Source: Streptococcus equinus ATCC 9812
Lineage (GTDB): Bacteria; Bacillota; Bacilli; Lactobacillales; Streptococcaceae
Length of the DNA stretch: 64,000 bases
Reading direction: 5' to 3'
Assembly: GCF_000187265.1 (NCBI RefSeq)
Contig: NZ_GL698431.1
Location: 22,644 to 86,643, forward strand
Shown: positions 42,594-53,286 of the stretch, one piece after another
How positions within the stretch are numbered: the stretch's first letter is position 1
Layout: every line of letters starts with the position of its first letter
Notes under the pieces: generated by a model
The model's input: the letters and a program-made list of their open reading frames with translations, nothing else
Told to the model about the DNA's origin: nothing
The model's database searches: none
Made by a program: the position numbers and the translations under genes

Positions 42594-43212
42594 TTTTAAT
42601 GACCTTCCGTTTAATTTTTGGCAAATGCCACTGACGCCAGTAGCCTATCATACGTAAGATTGTCAGAACTAAAACGAGCAAATAATAGCCTGGATCATTA
42701 TGGACGATTTTAAAGAAAATAGCTAGCGCTGCAACGATAGCCCAGCCAGCATAAACTTCACTACGCAAAACACTTGGTTTTCGACCAGCTAAAATATCAC
42801 GAACGATACCACCACCAGCACCAGTCAGAACAGCTGCAACAATCACAGCACTCAAAGGCTGATGAAGTTTTACAGCATACATGGCCCCTTGAACACTAAA
42901 TGCTGCAAGACCAATCGCATCTGTCAAAACTTCTGCTTTTTTCCAACCTTTGTGGGTAATGATATTTGGAAAAATCATGATAAATAGCATTGCTGCGAAT
43001 GCAAAATAAAAGCACTGACTTTGTGACCAGAGAGCGCTAATAGGCAGACCAATCAAAAGATTACGAATGGCACCGCCTCCAAAAGCTGTCACAAAACCTA
43101 AGATAAAAATCCCAAGCATATCAAAATCTTCATCCATCGCAACAATTGCTCCAGAAAGTGCAAAGGCGATAGAGCCGATGATACTTAATAAATCCCAAAC
43201 ATTCACTGTCAT
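42586..43212 (-). CDS. TRIC-type trimeric cation channel family protein (YadS, UPF0126)
   Basis: 208 residues, about seven transmembrane helices. Two internal repeats carry the glycine-rich signatures TAFGGGAIRNLL (~40) and GAGGGIVRDIL (~127). Structural work on bacterial relatives shows trimeric potassium-permeable channels. The start is ATG at 43212. Its last 8 bases overlap the HAD gene. Confidence 0.9.
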   Translation of the reverse strand: MTVNVWDLLSIIGSIAFALSGAIVAMDEDFDMLGIFILGFVTAFGGGAIRNLLIGLPISALWSQSQCFYFAFAAMLFIMIFPNIITHKGWKKAEVLTDAIGLAAFSVQGAMYAVKLHQPLSAVIVAAVLTGAGGGIVRDILAGRKPSVLRSEVYAGWAIVAALAIFFKIVHNDPGYYLLVLVLTILRMIGYWRQWHLPKIKRKVIKND

Positions 43213-43314
43213 TTTTATTCCACACTAATTTTTTTCTTACTAGACTAGTTTATCATTTTTAGGCTAACAAAAAAACAGAGCAAGCCCTGTTTTTCTAAAA
43301 TTTACCAAAATCCT

Positions 43315-43521
43315 TTATTTAATTTCTTGACCGAGTGCAAATTTTGTTCCTTTGAGAGCACGTTTTAGGAGAAATTTAAAAGGGTGTCCTGTGATGGTTG
43401 CTTGTTTTTTCTCCAGATCAACTTTAACAGATTTGACACCTGGAACAGCTGACAATTTTTCAGTCACTTTTGTGACACAACCCTGGCATTTCATACCTGT
43501 AACTTCATATGTTTTTTCCAT
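43315..43521 (-). CDS. copZ: Copper chaperone CopZ
   Basis: 68 residues, one HMA domain. The copper-binding MKCQGC (~10-15) holds the two cysteines. It delivers Cu(I) to CopA or CopY. It ends GQEIK and is the last gene of copYAZ, 11 bases after copA. Confidence 0.95.
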   Translation of the reverse strand: MEKTYEVTGMKCQGCVTKVTEKLSAVPGVKSVKVDLEKKQATITGHPFKFLLKRALKGTKFALGQEIK

Positions 43522-43532
43522 GAGAAACTCCT

Positions 43533-45773
43533 TTATTTTAGTTTAATATATTTCAAGCGAAGAGCGTTTAATACAACAGAAACTGAGCTAAATCCCATAG
43601 CAAGTCCTGCAATCATCGGATTGAGTAAAGGTCCACCGAAAAGATACAAGATCCCCATCGCAACTGGAATAGCTAGAATATTGTAGATAAATGCCCAGAA
43701 AAGATTTTCTTTAACCACTTTAATCGTCAAATGGCTGATGCTTAGAGCTTTGAGAATATCAGAGATTTCTGGTTTCATCAAAATAATATCTGCGGATTCA
43801 ATGGCAATGTCGGTTCCTGAGCCAACCGCAATCCCAATATCAGCTACCGCTAAGGCTGGTGCATCGTTAATCCCGTCACCGACCATCGCAACCAGTTTGC
43901 CTTGACTTTGCAAATCCTTGATAGCGTGCGATTTTTGGTCTGGAAGAACTTCGCTAATGACTGTTTTGATGCCTGCTTGTTTGGCAATAGCTTGCGCTGT
44001 TTTGCTATTATCCCCTGTTAACAAAACCACATCAATGCCCTTGTTTTGTAATTTTGCGACGGTCTCTTTACTGTCTACTTTTAGCAAATCCGCCACGGCC
44101 ATCACACCTTGTAGTTGTTGATTTTCCGAGATGTAAATTGGAGTCTGACCTTTTTGTGTCGCAGCCAGCACTGCAGCCTCACTTGCACTTAAGTCGACTT
44201 GCAACTCTTCCATCAATCTGCGATTACCAATATAGAAAGTCTGCCCCCCAGCCACTTCACCTTGCAATCCTCGTCCTGTTAAAGAGGTAAAATTTTCAAC
44301 TTCTGAAAAATCAAGTTTTTCAGCGACTGCTTTTTCCACAATAGCTTGACTCAGTGGATGCTCTGAGTATTTTTCAATAGAAGCAACATTGCTAAGTAGA
44401 GATTTCTCATCACCATGGTAAGTGATAACATCAACGACTTGTGGTTTTCCTTGAGTGATAGTTCCTGTCTTGTCAAAAACCATGGTGTCAATGTGGTGTG
44501 CATTTTCCAAAACGTCACCACGTTTGTAGAGGATACCATTTTCAGCGCCACGTCCTGTTCCGACCATGATGGCTGTTGGAGTGGCAAGACCAAGTGCACA
44601 AGGACAGGCAATAACGAGCACTGCAATAGCAACTTGGAGAGCAAAAACAAAACCTTCCCCCATGACAAAATACCAAAAAGCAAACGTAACCAGCGCAATT
44701 GTAATCACAGCAGGAACAAAAACACCGGCGACTCTATCAGCGATTTTTGCAATTGGTGCTTTAGTCTGCTGCGCGTCTTCTACTAATTTGATGATTTGAG
44801 CTAGAAGCGTCTCATCGCCGACTCTTTCGGCCTGAATCGTTAGAGAACCTTGACCATTAATTGAGGCACCAAACACCTTGTCATCAGCTACTTTCTCGAC
44901 TGGAATGCTTTCTCCAGTCAACATTGATTCATCAATGGCTGAATGTCCTGAAACCACTCGACCATCAACAGGGATTTTTTCACCAGGTTTTACCAGAAGG
45001 ATATCGCCGATAACCACATTCTCAATTGGAACTGATTCTTCTTCACCGTCTCGAATGACTGTAGCGGTTTTAGCGGACAATTTCACTAATTTTTGAATAG
45101 CATCAGATGTACGACCTTTTGATAAAGTTTCAAAATACTTTCCAAGCGTAATCAAGGTTAAAATCACTGCAACTGATTCAAAATACAACATGTGTGCGTG
45201 ATGAGCATGCCCAAGGACAACATGATAAACACCGTAAAGGCTATAAATAAAGGCAGCACTGGTTGCCAAAGCCACTAAAGAATCCATATTAGGATGACCT
45301 TTTATCAGTGAACGAAAGCCATTGACATAAAAGCGACGACCCAAATACATAACTGGCAGAGTCAAAACTAACTGGACAAGAGCAAAAACGAGCGGATGAC
45401 TATCCATGCTCACGACGTCTGGCACCCACAGTCCCATCATACTTCCCATTGACAGATACAGAAGTGGGACTGCAAACAAAGCGGATAAAAGGAACTTATG
45501 CCACATGTTTTGAGTAGCTTCGCTCTGACGCTCAGATTGACTTTTAGCCGTTGCCGGATCAAAAACACTAGCTCCATATCCAGCATCAGCAACTGCCTTT
45601 TCAATCTCCTCTTCACTGACCAAATCAGGATTATAACGGACAGTCATTTTCTCAGTTGTCAGATTAACAACCGCTGAATCGACATGATCTATTTTACTGA
45701 CGGCATTTTCGACAGTCGCAGCGCAGGCTGCACAAGTCATGCCGTCAATGACAAAGACTTCTTCTTTTTCCAT
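43533..45773 (-). CDS. copA: Copper-exporting P1B-type ATPase
   Basis: 746 residues. One N-terminal HMA domain with GMTCAAC (~12), eight transmembrane helices, the actuator TGES (~283), the ion-path CPC in IACPCALG (~396), the phosphorylated DKTGT (~435), SEHPL and [10 protein letters not shown] (~640) are all present. It pumps Cu(I) out of the cell. Second gene of copYAZ. Confidence 0.97.
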   Translation of the reverse strand: MEKEEVFVIDGMTCAACAATVENAVSKIDHVDSAVVNLTTEKMTVRYNPDLVSEEEIEKAVADAGYGASVFDPATAKSQSERQSEATQNMWHKFLLSALFAVPLLYLSMGSMMGLWVPDVVSMDSHPLVFALVQLVLTLPVMYLGRRFYVNGFRSLIKGHPNMDSLVALATSAAFIYSLYGVYHVVLGHAHHAHMLYFESVAVILTLITLGKYFETLSKGRTSDAIQKLVKLSAKTATVIRDGEEESVPIENVVIGDILLVKPGEKIPVDGRVVSGHSAIDESMLTGESIPVEKVADDKVFGASINGQGSLTIQAERVGDETLLAQIIKLVEDAQQTKAPIAKIADRVAGVFVPAVITIALVTFAFWYFVMGEGFVFALQVAIAVLVIACPCALGLATPTAIMVGTGRGAENGILYKRGDVLENAHHIDTMVFDKTGTITQGKPQVVDVITYHGDEKSLLSNVASIEKYSEHPLSQAIVEKAVAEKLDFSEVENFTSLTGRGLQGEVAGGQTFYIGNRRLMEELQVDLSASEAAVLAATQKGQTPIYISENQQLQGVMAVADLLKVDSKETVAKLQNKGIDVVLLTGDNSKTAQAIAKQAGIKTVISEVLPDQKSHAIKDLQSQGKLVAMVGDGINDAPALAVADIGIAVGSGTDIAIESADIILMKPEISDILKALSISHLTIKVVKENLFWAFIYNILAIPVAMGILYLFGGPLLNPMIAGLAMGFSSVSVVLNALRLKYIKLK

Positions 45774-45809
45774 AAGACACCTTCCTGTCTAAATATCACA
45801 AATGAATCA

Positions 45810-46241
45810 TTAGAGTTCTAAATGCTCTTTACAGCGACATTGTCCAGGAATACAATTACAAGGTACTTCATCTACAGTTTCTTTTCTTTTAGACAATAGC
45901 AGAGCTTGCAAGTCATCAATATCAGAATCAGTCACTGGTACTTCTTTTAGCAAGTGTTTCAAAATAGCCACATGCTTGCGCTGGCAAAACTTTGAAAATA
46001 AGTCATCAGCTTGCTGATTCATTACTTCCTGCTCAGAGACCTTACTTGAGTAAAGAAATCTTTTGCCAAGTTTTTGTCGAGATAAAAATCCTTTATCTAC
46101 CAAACGTTTTAAGAGCGTCTTAATGGTTGAAGCTGTCCAATCATTTTTTTCACCTAAAATGGCAAGAATCTGACTACTTGTTGTTTCTTCTTTCGTCCAA
46201 ACCACTCGCATGATTTCCCATTCTGCTCTTGAAATTGACAT
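45810..46241 (-). CDS. copY: Copper-responsive repressor CopY (BlaI/MecI family)
   Basis: 143 residues. The N-terminal winged helix (SRAEWEIMRVVW, TASTIKTLLKRLVDKG) binds DNA. The C-terminal CNCIPGQCRC supplies the CxC...CxC zinc/copper site that releases the operator when Cu(I) replaces Zn(II). It heads copYAZ and should repress the promoter just upstream. Confidence 0.96.
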   Translation of the reverse strand: MSISRAEWEIMRVVWTKEETTSSQILAILGEKNDWTASTIKTLLKRLVDKGFLSRQKLGKRFLYSSKVSEQEVMNQQADDLFSKFCQRKHVAILKHLLKEVPVTDSDIDDLQALLLSKRKETVDEVPCNCIPGQCRCKEHLEL

Positions 46242-46268
46242 CTTATTCCTTTCTAAAACCTTTTAGTT

Positions 46269-46312
46269 TACATTTATAAATCCATTATAATTTTATCGTC
46301 TACGTTTGTCAA
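46269..46312 (-). promoter_or_regulatory. copYAZ promoter with two cop boxes
   Basis: A consensus promoter on the minus strand: TTGACA (46307-46312), 17-bp spacer, TATAAT (46284-46289). Cop-box-like sequences flank it. TATAAATGTA (complement of 46269-46278) matches TACANNTGTA at 9 of 10, and GACAAACGTA (complement of 46301-46310), overlapping the -35, matches at 8 of 10. This layout fits CopY repression. Confidence 0.75.
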
Positions 46313-46335
46313 CAAAAAAGAGCACTTAGGTGCTC
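46313..46335 (-). terminator. Intrinsic terminator of the nucleotidyltransferase gene
   Basis: GAGCAC/GTGCTC stem (46320-46325 with 46330-46335), TTAG-type loop, followed by TTTTTTG on the minus strand. It touches the -35 of the copY promoter. Confidence 0.85.
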
Positions 46336-46344
46336 TGTAAAAAT

Positions 46345-46890
46345 TTAGATAAAAATTCTTAAGCAAGGCCATTTTTCTTGCCAATTTTTCTTTTTCAATC
46401 GCTCACGATAAACACGCATCCGCTCGCCATCATTTAAAAAATGAGGTGTTGGCTGAACAATAAAATTAAGAATATCCTCATCACCATATGGTAAAAAGAG
46501 TTCAAACTCACCATCTTGCAATCTTGCAGCAATTGCTGTGCAACGTTCTGGGTACTTGCTGACAGCATCTTTTGCACTTTGATAGGGAGCCGTGTGAGGA
46601 CTATGTTGGTGCAAGAGAACTTGATTTTTAACTTCCCATTGATAATTGGGATAACTTGCTTGCAACCGTTTTGGAATAACTTGAGTCTTCTCATAAGTTA
46701 CCTCAGGGTCAAAAAAGACAACATCAATGTCACTTGCATCTGATAGACCTGGTTTTCCTGATAAGACATTCCAAATATAATTTCGCAAAGTCCCTGCAGC
46801 TAGCCAAGAATCCTTCAACTTAAGCGCAGCTATTCTTTTTAAAATCCCTATAAGTTCATCATCTTTTAAAAAGAGTGCCTTAATATCCAT
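46345..46890 (-). CDS. Nucleotidyltransferase family protein (NTP_transf_6)
   Basis: 181 residues. The nucleotidyltransferase fold is seen in AAGTLRNYIWN (~32) and ASDIDVVFFD (~53), whose two Asp residues would bind metal. The later QVLLHQHSPHTAPYQSAKDAVSKYPE region matches the uncharacterised NTP_transf_6 family (DUF925). The substrate is unknown. It is 11 bases after the LOG-family gene and likely co-transcribed with it. Confidence 0.85.
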   Translation of the reverse strand: MDIKALFLKDDELIGILKRIAALKLKDSWLAAGTLRNYIWNVLSGKPGLSDASDIDVVFFDPEVTYEKTQVIPKRLQASYPNYQWEVKNQVLLHQHSPHTAPYQSAKDAVSKYPERCTAIAARLQDGEFELFLPYGDEDILNFIVQPTPHFLNDGERMRVYRERLKKKNWQEKWPCLRIFI

Positions 46891-46901
46891 AAATCTCTTC
46901 C

Positions 46902-47432
46902 CTATTTTAAAACTGCCTCAAGCTCTTTTAAATCGTTAACGAAAATTGCCTTGTCACGAACTTCTTGACTGATAAAATCAGCTGATACCATTTTGTCAAA
47001 TAGCTCAATCAAGGGATTATAATAGCCATTGATATTTAGAAAAAGGCAAGGTTTGTGATGCAGTCCAATACGCGCCCAAGAAAATGCTTGAACAATCTCT
47101 TCAAGTGTGCCCGGTCCTCCTGGCAAAGCTAGTAAGACATCTCCTTTATCCATTAACATACGCTTACGCTCATCCATGTCAGCCACTAAGGTTAACTCTG
47201 TCAAATGCAGATGTACTTTTTCACGTTTTTGAAAATCAAGCGGAATAACACCATACACCTCACCACCATCAGCTAAAACTGTGTCAGCAAGACAGCCCAT
47301 CAAACCATCCTTACTTCCACCATAAACCAATTGATGATTTTGACTTACTAACCAGTGACCTAGTTTTACAACCATTTCCGTATAAATAGAATCATTCCCA
47401 AAACTTGAACCTAAATAAATTGTAATTTTCAT
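46902..47432 (-). CDS. LOG family protein (nucleoside 5'-monophosphate phosphoribohydrolase type)
   Basis: 176 residues. The Rossmann-like start IYLGSSFGND and YGGSKDGLMG, with the signature PGGPGTLEE (~105), define the LOG/TIGR00730 family, which cleaves the N-glycosidic bond of modified AMP or related nucleotides. The physiological substrate in streptococci is unclear. Confidence 0.88.
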   Translation of the reverse strand: MKITIYLGSSFGNDSIYTEMVVKLGHWLVSQNHQLVYGGSKDGLMGCLADTVLADGGEVYGVIPLDFQKREKVHLHLTELTLVADMDERKRMLMDKGDVLLALPGGPGTLEEIVQAFSWARIGLHHKPCLFLNINGYYNPLIELFDKMVSADFISQEVRDKAIFVNDLKELEAVLK

Positions 47433-47471
47433 ATCTCTACTTTCCTCGCTAAATTAATTTCATTATAGCAC

Positions 47472-47499
47472 AAAAAAAAGCCCGCCTGTGGCGAGCTTT
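47472..47499 (-). terminator. Intrinsic terminator of rbfA
   Basis: AAAGCTCGCC pairs with GGCGGGCTTT (one wobble), ACA loop, then eight T residues on the minus strand. Confidence 0.9.
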
Positions 47500-47507
47500 C
47501 ATTTGTT

Positions 47508-47858
47508 TTATTTTTTAGCTTCCAAATCACGAAGCATTTGGTCGATTTTATTTCCGTATTCGATTGATTCATCTTTGATAAATGTTAAATCTGGAATTTT
47601 GTACATTGTTAAGTTGCGACCAAGTTCGCGTTTGATAGTTCCTTTAGCTTTTTCAAGACCGATTTGTGCTTTTTGATTATCTGAAGCAAGTTCAGAATGA
47701 ATTGTGTAGTACACTTTAGCCATTGAAAGGTCTCCAAGCATTTGAACATCAGTAATTGTGACATCTTGAACACGTGGGTCACGAACTTTTTTATGTAAAA
47801 TTTCGTTTACTTCACGTTTGATTTCCATACCAACACGGTCGACACGATGATTAGCCAT
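47508..47858 (-). CDS. rbfA: Ribosome-binding factor A
   Basis: 116 residues, a KH-type small-subunit maturation factor acting on the 5' end of 16S rRNA. It has [17 protein letters not shown] (core [12 protein letters not shown]) and the C-terminal [18 protein letters not shown] (core [10 protein letters not shown]). It is the last gene of the nusA-infB operon, separated from infB by a terminator-like hairpin. Confidence 0.95.
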   Translation of the reverse strand: MANHRVDRVGMEIKREVNEILHKKVRDPRVQDVTITDVQMLGDLSMAKVYYTIHSELASDNQKAQIGLEKAKGTIKRELGRNLTMYKIPDLTFIKDESIEYGNKIDQMLRDLEAKK

Positions 47859-47884
47859 AATTTTTCCTTTCTAATCTTTTTTGA

Positions 47885-47915
47885 AAAAAGCTAGGCTAAG
47901 CACGCCTAGCTTTTT
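47885..47915 (-). terminator. Hairpin with T tract between infB and rbfA
   Basis: AAAAGCTAGGC/GCCTAGCTTTTT stem (47886-47896 with 47904-47914), 7-nt loop. It looks like an intrinsic terminator inside the operon, so rbfA may be partly attenuated or have its own promoter. Confidence 0.75.
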
Positions 47916-47982
47916 ATTCGTTTATAAATTGTAACGTTTAGGCAAGACGACGAACCTGCTCTCTGGGGTTCTGTCTTACTTC

Positions 47983-50709
47983 TTAACGTTTAATTTCTTC
48001 CATTACGTAAGCTTCGATAACGTCATCAACTTTAATGTCGTTGTAGTTTTCAATCATCAAACCACCTTCTTGGCCATTTCCGATTTCTTTAACGTCATCT
48101 TTGAAGTGTTTAAGGCTAGCAAGTTTTCCGTCGAAGATAACGACACCGTCACGGATGACACGGGCGTTAGCATCACGAGTGATTTTACCACTTGTAACCA
48201 TGAATCCACCGATTGTACCAACTTTAGAAACTTTGAAGGTTTCGCGGATGATAGCCTCACCGATGATTTTTTCTTTGTATTCAGGGTCAAGCATACCTTT
48301 CATGGCATCTTCAACTTCTTCGATAACTTTGTAGATAATTGAATGAAGACGAATTTCCACTTCATCAGTTTCTGCTTGTTGACGTGCTTGTGGTGTAGGA
48401 CGTACGTTAAATCCAATAATAAAGGCATTTGAGGCTTCAGCAAGGGTAACGTCTGATTCGTTAATAGCACCAACAGCTGAGTGGACAACTGAGACTTTCA
48501 CGCCTTCAACATCAATTTTAAGAAGTGAGGCAGCAAGAGCTTCAACTGAACCTTGTACATCGGCTTTGATGATGACGTTAACAGTCTTAACTTCACCTGC
48601 TTTAAGCGTATCAAAGAGGTTTTCAAGGCTAACACGTTGTGTTACTTGACGTTGTTTCATCAATGCACGTTTAGCACGTTCTTCACCAGCGGCACGCGCA
48701 GCTTTCTCATCTTCATAAACGGCGAAGTGGTCACCTGCCATAGGTACTTCATTCAAACCGGTAATTGATACTGGTGTTGATGGTTCAGCTACTTTTACAC
48801 GACGTCCAAGGTCATTAACCATAGCACGAACACGACCAAATGTGTTACCAACAACGATTGGGTCTTGAACGTGAAGAGTACCTTGTTGAACAAGAAGTGT
48901 TGCGATAGCACCTTTACCTTTATCAAGACGAGCTTCGATAACTGTACCGATAGCACGAACTGTTGGGTCAGCTTTCAATTCTTCCATTTCAGCAACAAGG
49001 AGAACTGTTTCTAGCAATTCATCAATATTTTTACCAAATTTAGCTGAAATTTCAACGAATTCACAATCACCACCCCATGAAGTTGAGATGATTCCGTGTT
49101 CTGCCAACTCACCGATAACACGTTCTGGGTTAGCACCTGGTTTATCAATCTTGTTGATAGCAACAATGATTGGGACACCAGCAGCTTTAGAGTGGTTAAT
49201 GGCTTCAATTGTTTGAGGCATAACACCGTCATCAGCGGCAACAATCAAGATAGTGATATCTGTGATTGAGGCACCACGTGCACGCATTGATGTGAAAGCC
49301 GCGTGACCTGGTGTATCAAGGAAGGTAATTTTCTTACCATTTTCAACGATTTGGTAAGCACCGATATGTTGAGTGATACCACCAGCTTCGCCTGTTGCGA
49401 CACGTGAATTACGAAGGGTATCAAGAAGGGTAGTTTTACCGTGGTCAACGTGACCCATGATTGTTACGACAGGAGCACGTTCAACCAATTTATCAGGGTT
49501 GAGGTAATCTTCATCTACAAAGAAGCGTTCAATATCAGCTTCATCAACTTCAACTTTTTTATGAGCTTCAATACCATAATCAACCATCAACAATTCGATT
49601 GTATCGCTGTCGAGGGATTGGTTTTGAGTTGCCATAACACCCATCATGAAGAGTTTTTTGACGATTTCTGCTGGTTCGCGTTTGATACGTTTTGCAATTT
49701 CAGCAACAGTCATGCCTTCAGTGTATTCAAATTCTTTAGGTAATTCGTGGAACTTACGCTCTGTTACAGGTTTTGGAGTATTGTTACGATTGTTATTATG
49801 TTTACCTTTTTTGTTTTTCTTGTTATTATTCCAGTTACTATTTCTTTGATTTCTCACTTGGTTTTGATTATTCCAGTTTTTTCTATTCTTGCGTGGTCCA
49901 TCTTCATTATCACGTTCATAATCACGTGATTTTTCAGGACGAGCTTGTTTCTTACGACGTTTGTCCACAGCAGGTGCTGCTTGTTCTGCTACGACATGTT
50001 TAGGAGCAGAAGTTGCAGGTTTTGCTGTTTTTACTTTGTGTTCTTCAGCCTTAGCTTTAGCATCCACACGAGCTTTGTGCTCTTGTTCTTTAGTTGCTTT
50101 TGCTTTACGCTTAGCAGCTGCTTTTTCGTGGATACGATTTTCGCTTTGACGAGAATACTCAGCATTTTGTTCTGCTTTCAATGCAGCTGCACGTGCCTTG
50201 AAATCGATACGTGGCTTAGCTGATTGATTGCGATCATTTCGCTGATTTCTTTGGTGATTATCACGCTGTTGATCTCTTCGATTATGATTTTGAGAATTGC
50301 GATCGCGATGTTTGCGATTGTTTTGGGCATTCTCTTGTCTGTCACGATTAGAACGATTGTCGCGTCCTTGATTGTTATTGCGCTTTTTATCGCCGCCTTT
50401 AGCTCGTTTTTCAGCTTCGGCTTTAGCACGCGCTTCACGTTCTGCCTTGAAATTACGACTCTGAGGTTTTGTAGGAGCTGCTTTAGGAACTTCCACAACT
50501 GTTTTCTCAGCAGCTTTTTCTACTTTAGCTTTCGCCGCAGCAGGTTTTGCATTGCCTGAGAATTTTGCCGCAATTCGTTTGGCATCAGATTCGTCAACGC
50601 TAGAAGAATGACTCTTCACATCAAGTCCTAATTCTTGAGCGTAGTCAACAATTTCTTTGCTTGATTTGCCCAGTTCTTTAGCGATTTCATATAATCTTTT
50701 CTTTGACAA
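47983..50709 (-). CDS. infB: Translation initiation factor IF-2
   Basis: 908 residues. It brings initiator tRNA to the ribosome. The N-terminal ~300 residues form a long charged low-complexity region rich in Lys/Arg/Asn. The GTPase G1 GHVDHGKT (~420), G2 [12 protein letters not shown] (core GGITQHIG), G3 DTPGHAAF and G4 NKID follow, then the beta-barrel domains and the C2 fMet-tRNA domain. The start codon is TTG (complement of 50707-50709), seven bases after a strong AGGAGG. It follows ylxQ by about 20 bases. Confidence 0.96.
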   Translation of the reverse strand: MSKKRLYEIAKELGKSSKEIVDYAQELGLDVKSHSSSVDESDAKRIAAKFSGNAKPAAAKAKVEKAAEKTVVEVPKAAPTKPQSRNFKAEREARAKAEAEKRAKGGDKKRNNNQGRDNRSNRDRQENAQNNRKHRDRNSQNHNRRDQQRDNHQRNQRNDRNQSAKPRIDFKARAAALKAEQNAEYSRQSENRIHEKAAAKRKAKATKEQEHKARVDAKAKAEEHKVKTAKPATSAPKHVVAEQAAPAVDKRRKKQARPEKSRDYERDNEDGPRKNRKNWNNQNQVRNQRNSNWNNNKKNKKGKHNNNRNNTPKPVTERKFHELPKEFEYTEGMTVAEIAKRIKREPAEIVKKLFMMGVMATQNQSLDSDTIELLMVDYGIEAHKKVEVDEADIERFFVDEDYLNPDKLVERAPVVTIMGHVDHGKTTLLDTLRNSRVATGEAGGITQHIGAYQIVENGKKITFLDTPGHAAFTSMRARGASITDITILIVAADDGVMPQTIEAINHSKAAGVPIIVAINKIDKPGANPERVIGELAEHGIISTSWGGDCEFVEISAKFGKNIDELLETVLLVAEMEELKADPTVRAIGTVIEARLDKGKGAIATLLVQQGTLHVQDPIVVGNTFGRVRAMVNDLGRRVKVAEPSTPVSITGLNEVPMAGDHFAVYEDEKAARAAGEERAKRALMKQRQVTQRVSLENLFDTLKAGEVKTVNVIIKADVQGSVEALAASLLKIDVEGVKVSVVHSAVGAINESDVTLAEASNAFIIGFNVRPTPQARQQAETDEVEIRLHSIIYKVIEEVEDAMKGMLDPEYKEKIIGEAIIRETFKVSKVGTIGGFMVTSGKITRDANARVIRDGVVIFDGKLASLKHFKDDVKEIGNGQEGGLMIENYNDIKVDDVIEAYVMEEIKR

Positions 50710-50728
50710 TTGATGTCCTCCTATTCTG

Positions 50729-51031
50729 TTAGTTCATAAGAGTCCTCATTTTCTTTGAAAATCCAGCGTCTGCTATGGCAACTACTTTACGTGGTTTGCC
50801 AAGTGCAACACTTAATTCCAGTGTGTTAAACACTGTGGAGACTTCTACTTTGTAATATTGACTTTTATCAGTTGTTTTCTTTGTCAAATTATCACCAGCA
50901 TCATTTGCCAGAAAAACAAGTTTTACTTTACCAGATTGGATAGCCTTAATGACTAATTCTTCTCCAGAAATAACTTTTCCTGCACGTTGTGCCAGCCCAA
51001 TTAAATTTGACAATCTTTCGCGGTTATTCAA
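50729..51031 (-). CDS. ylxQ: L7Ae-type RNA-binding protein YlxQ
   Basis: 100 residues. It has [22 protein letters not shown] (core [13 protein letters not shown]), typical of the L7Ae/L30e/gadd45 fold that binds kink-turn RNA. Its exact role is unknown; it may assist ribosome assembly. It overlaps ylxR by 8 bases and lies before infB. Confidence 0.92.
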   Translation of the reverse strand: MNNRERLSNLIGLAQRAGKVISGEELVIKAIQSGKVKLVFLANDAGDNLTKKTTDKSQYYKVEVSTVFNTLELSVALGKPRKVVAIADAGFSKKMRTLMN

Positions 51032-51320
51032 GACCTAACTCTCTTCTTTTGACTTTGTGATCTACGTAAGCAATCAATTCATCATAAAATGATTCAGGAA
51101 CTTCCATTGAAAAGCTACGATTAAAGACGCGTTTTTCTTTGGCTTGGAGTGCTTCTTCATTATCAAGCTTGATGTAAGCCCCACGACCGTTTTGCTTACC
51201 AGTTGGATCGATAAAAATCTCACCTTCTTTGTTCTTAACAATGCGAAGTAAATCACGTTTATCAATAACTTCACCTGAAACAACTGATTTTCTTAAAGGT
51301 ATTTTACGTGTTTTAGCCAT
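51024..51320 (-). CDS. ylxR: YlxR (DUF448, RnpM-like) RNA-binding protein
   Basis: 98 residues, basic. The family motif GRGAYIK (~45) and the N-terminal RKIPLRKSVVSGEV are present; the usual Cys in RxCxxxR is replaced here (RKIPLRKS). Recent work on the B. subtilis homologue suggests it modulates RNase P, whose RNA gene is also in this window. It lies between nusA and ylxQ. Confidence 0.92.
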   Translation of the reverse strand: MAKTRKIPLRKSVVSGEVIDKRDLLRIVKNKEGEIFIDPTGKQNGRGAYIKLDNEEALQAKEKRVFNRSFSMEVPESFYDELIAYVDHKVKRRELGLE

Positions 51321-51338
51321 GAAACACCTCTATCTTTC

Positions 51339-52499
51339 TTATTCTGCGTCGTTTGCTACAACTTCTGTTTCAGCAGTTTCAGCTGGAGCAGCTACTTGTT
51401 CTGCACGTTCAGCTTCAAGTGCTTCATATTCTGAAGCAGATTTGATGTCGATACGGTAGCCAGTCAAGTGCGCAGCCAAACGAACGTTTTGTCCACGACG
51501 ACCGATAGCAAGTGACAATTTGTTGTCAGGAACAACAACTGTTGCACGTTTGCTGTCTTCTTCATCGAAAAGAACCATATCTACTTCGGCTGGTGCAATA
51601 GCGTTATAGATGAATTCTGCTGGATCTTCAACCCATTGAATAACATCGATGTTTTCTTCAACAGGAACTTCAACGCCAGCTTTTGCATCATAACGTTTTG
51701 GATGAAATTTGCTGATAACTTTCTTGATGTTGCTTCCACCGCGACCAACGATTGTACCGATAGCATCAACGTTTGGATTGTGGCTACGTACAGCAACTTT
51801 TGTACGGTCACCAGCTTCACGAGAAACGCTCATGATTTCAACAGTTCCGTCAAATACTTCAGGAATTTCTTGTTCCATGATGCGTTTGATGAATTGAGGG
51901 TGGCTACGACTTACAAAGACGTTAACACCTTTTGGATTGTTTTCAACTTTGTATACGTAAACCTCGATACGGTCGTGTGATTTCCATGTTTCACCAGGAA
52001 TTTGATCTTGGTGTGACAATTGTGCTTCAAGAGAGCCAAGGTTAACGTAGATGAAACGTTGGTCAAAGCGTTCAACTGTACCAGTCATGATTTCGCCTTC
52101 GTGTTGTTTGTACTCATTGTAAGTTACTTCACGGATTTGACGGCGCATTTTTTCCATGATAGTTTGTTTAGCTGATTGAGCAGCAACACGACCAAATTCA
52201 GCAACAGATTCTTCAAAACGAATTTTGTCACCTAGTTCGTAAGCTGAGCTGATTTTCAATGCATCTGACAAACTGATTTCTAGACGGCTATCAAAAACTT
52301 CTTCAACAACTTCACGAACAGTGTAGACTTTAAAGTCACCTTTTTTGTCGTCGAATTCAATAACACATGATTCAGATTGACCATAACGACGTTTGTAAGC
52401 TGATTTCAATGATTCTTTTACAGCGTCGATGATATCGTCTTTGTTAATGTGTTTTTCTTCTTCCAAAATACGGAAGGCTTCTAGCATTTCTTTGCTCAT
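51339..52499 (-). CDS. nusA: Transcription termination/antitermination factor NusA
   Basis: 386 residues. It binds RNA polymerase and nascent RNA and modulates pausing and termination. N-terminal domain ([15 protein letters not shown]), S1 domain ([20 protein letters not shown]), and two KH domains ([14 protein letters not shown] core GRGGSNIK, and [11 protein letters not shown]). It ends in a short acidic tail ([11 protein letters not shown]). The ATG at 52499 gives the usual start MSKEML; an ATG nine bases upstream lies too close to GGAG. Confidence 0.96.
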   Translation of the reverse strand: MSKEMLEAFRILEEEKHINKDDIIDAVKESLKSAYKRRYGQSESCVIEFDDKKGDFKVYTVREVVEEVFDSRLEISLSDALKISSAYELGDKIRFEESVAEFGRVAAQSAKQTIMEKMRRQIREVTYNEYKQHEGEIMTGTVERFDQRFIYVNLGSLEAQLSHQDQIPGETWKSHDRIEVYVYKVENNPKGVNVFVSRSHPQFIKRIMEQEIPEVFDGTVEIMSVSREAGDRTKVAVRSHNPNVDAIGTIVGRGGSNIKKVISKFHPKRYDAKAGVEVPVEENIDVIQWVEDPAEFIYNAIAPAEVDMVLFDEEDSKRATVVVPDNKLSLAIGRRGQNVRLAAHLTGYRIDIKSASEYEALEAERAEQVAAPAETAETEVVANDAE

Positions 52500-52582
52500 T
52501 TTTTTCATTGCTCCACAATAGGCAGAGCATTATCCTTTCGTTTATATCTAAATAAAATCAGATTGTAGTTTATAACAGTTGA

Positions 52583-53062
52583 CTACAATTTCACTGCCAA
52601 ACGCGCTTTTGCAACAGTTGAATACGGAATTTCAACAGTTTTCTTGCGTGTTTTGTCCAAATAATCAATTGTCAATGTTTCACCATCAAAAGCAACAAGG
52701 TCTCCTTGAAATACCTTAACTTTGTCGATGGCTTTGTAAAGACTAACATTGACATAAGATCCTACAGCTTTTTCAAGAGCTTCTTTAGTCTTCAATGGAC
52801 GCTCTAAACCAGGGCTAGAAACTTCTAGCATGTATTGTTCTGGGAACGGATCTGGTTTGATAGCATCAAGTAGAGGACTAATAATTTCAGTCAAATCAGC
52901 TGTATCATTTACTGTGATACCGCCTGGTTTGTCGATTAAGATACTAAGGACATAGTCACTGCCCATTTTACCGTACTCAACATCAACCAATTCAAACGGT
53001 TCTTTAATAGCAGGTGCAACAACTTCTGTAACCAATTCAATGATTGTATTTGCGTTTGCGAT
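52583..53062 (-). CDS. rimP: Ribosome maturation factor RimP, probable AUC start
   Basis: About 159 residues. RimP assists assembly of the 30S subunit. The core [20 protein letters not shown] (core [11 protein letters not shown]), [13 protein letters not shown] (~85) and the C-terminal [10 protein letters not shown] match the family. The first canonical-type codon in frame is TTG at 53035, but it has no ribosome-binding site. The frame is open further upstream, and AAGGAGGGG (53069-53077) sits about 8 bases from an ATC at 53060-53062. Starting there gives [11 protein letters not shown], which aligns with the pneumococcal N-terminus (AIATIVELV, from memory). A non-AUG start like that of infC is therefore likely. 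Confidence 0.85.
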   Translation of the reverse strand: MANANTIIELVTEVVAPAIKEPFELVDVEYGKMGSDYVLSILIDKPGGITVNDTADLTEIISPLLDAIKPDPFPEQYMLEVSSPGLERPLKTKEALEKAVGSYVNVSLYKAIDKVKVFQGDLVAFDGETLTIDYLDKTRKKTVEIPYSTVAKARLAVKL

Positions 53063-53188
53063 AAGAATCCCCTCCTTTATCTATTAAAATAAAATAGAAA
53101 GTTCAATCACATCGGCTGACCTTTTCAAGCCACCTCAATGCTACTCGTAGAAATCGCTTTAACTAAACTAGTATTAAGCACACACAAG

Positions 53189-53215
53189 AGGCGAAGTAAC
53201 AAACTCCGCCTCCTT
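53189..53215 (-). terminator. Hairpin downstream of the exopolysaccharide operon
   Basis: GAGGCG/CGCCTC with inner AGT/ACT pairs, followed by only TTGTGTGTG on the minus strand, so termination would be weak. It separates the operon from rimP. Confidence 0.45.
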
Positions 53216-53286
53216 CTACTTATTTTATATCATCATACCATATTTCTATAACTTTGACAAGTTAAAAGCTTATCCATCAATAAAAC

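Noticed and set aside
49441..50559. Several plus-strand ORFs opposite infB
   Set aside because: They arise from the Lys/Arg/Asn-rich N-terminal region read backwards; the infB frame is continuous and conserved.
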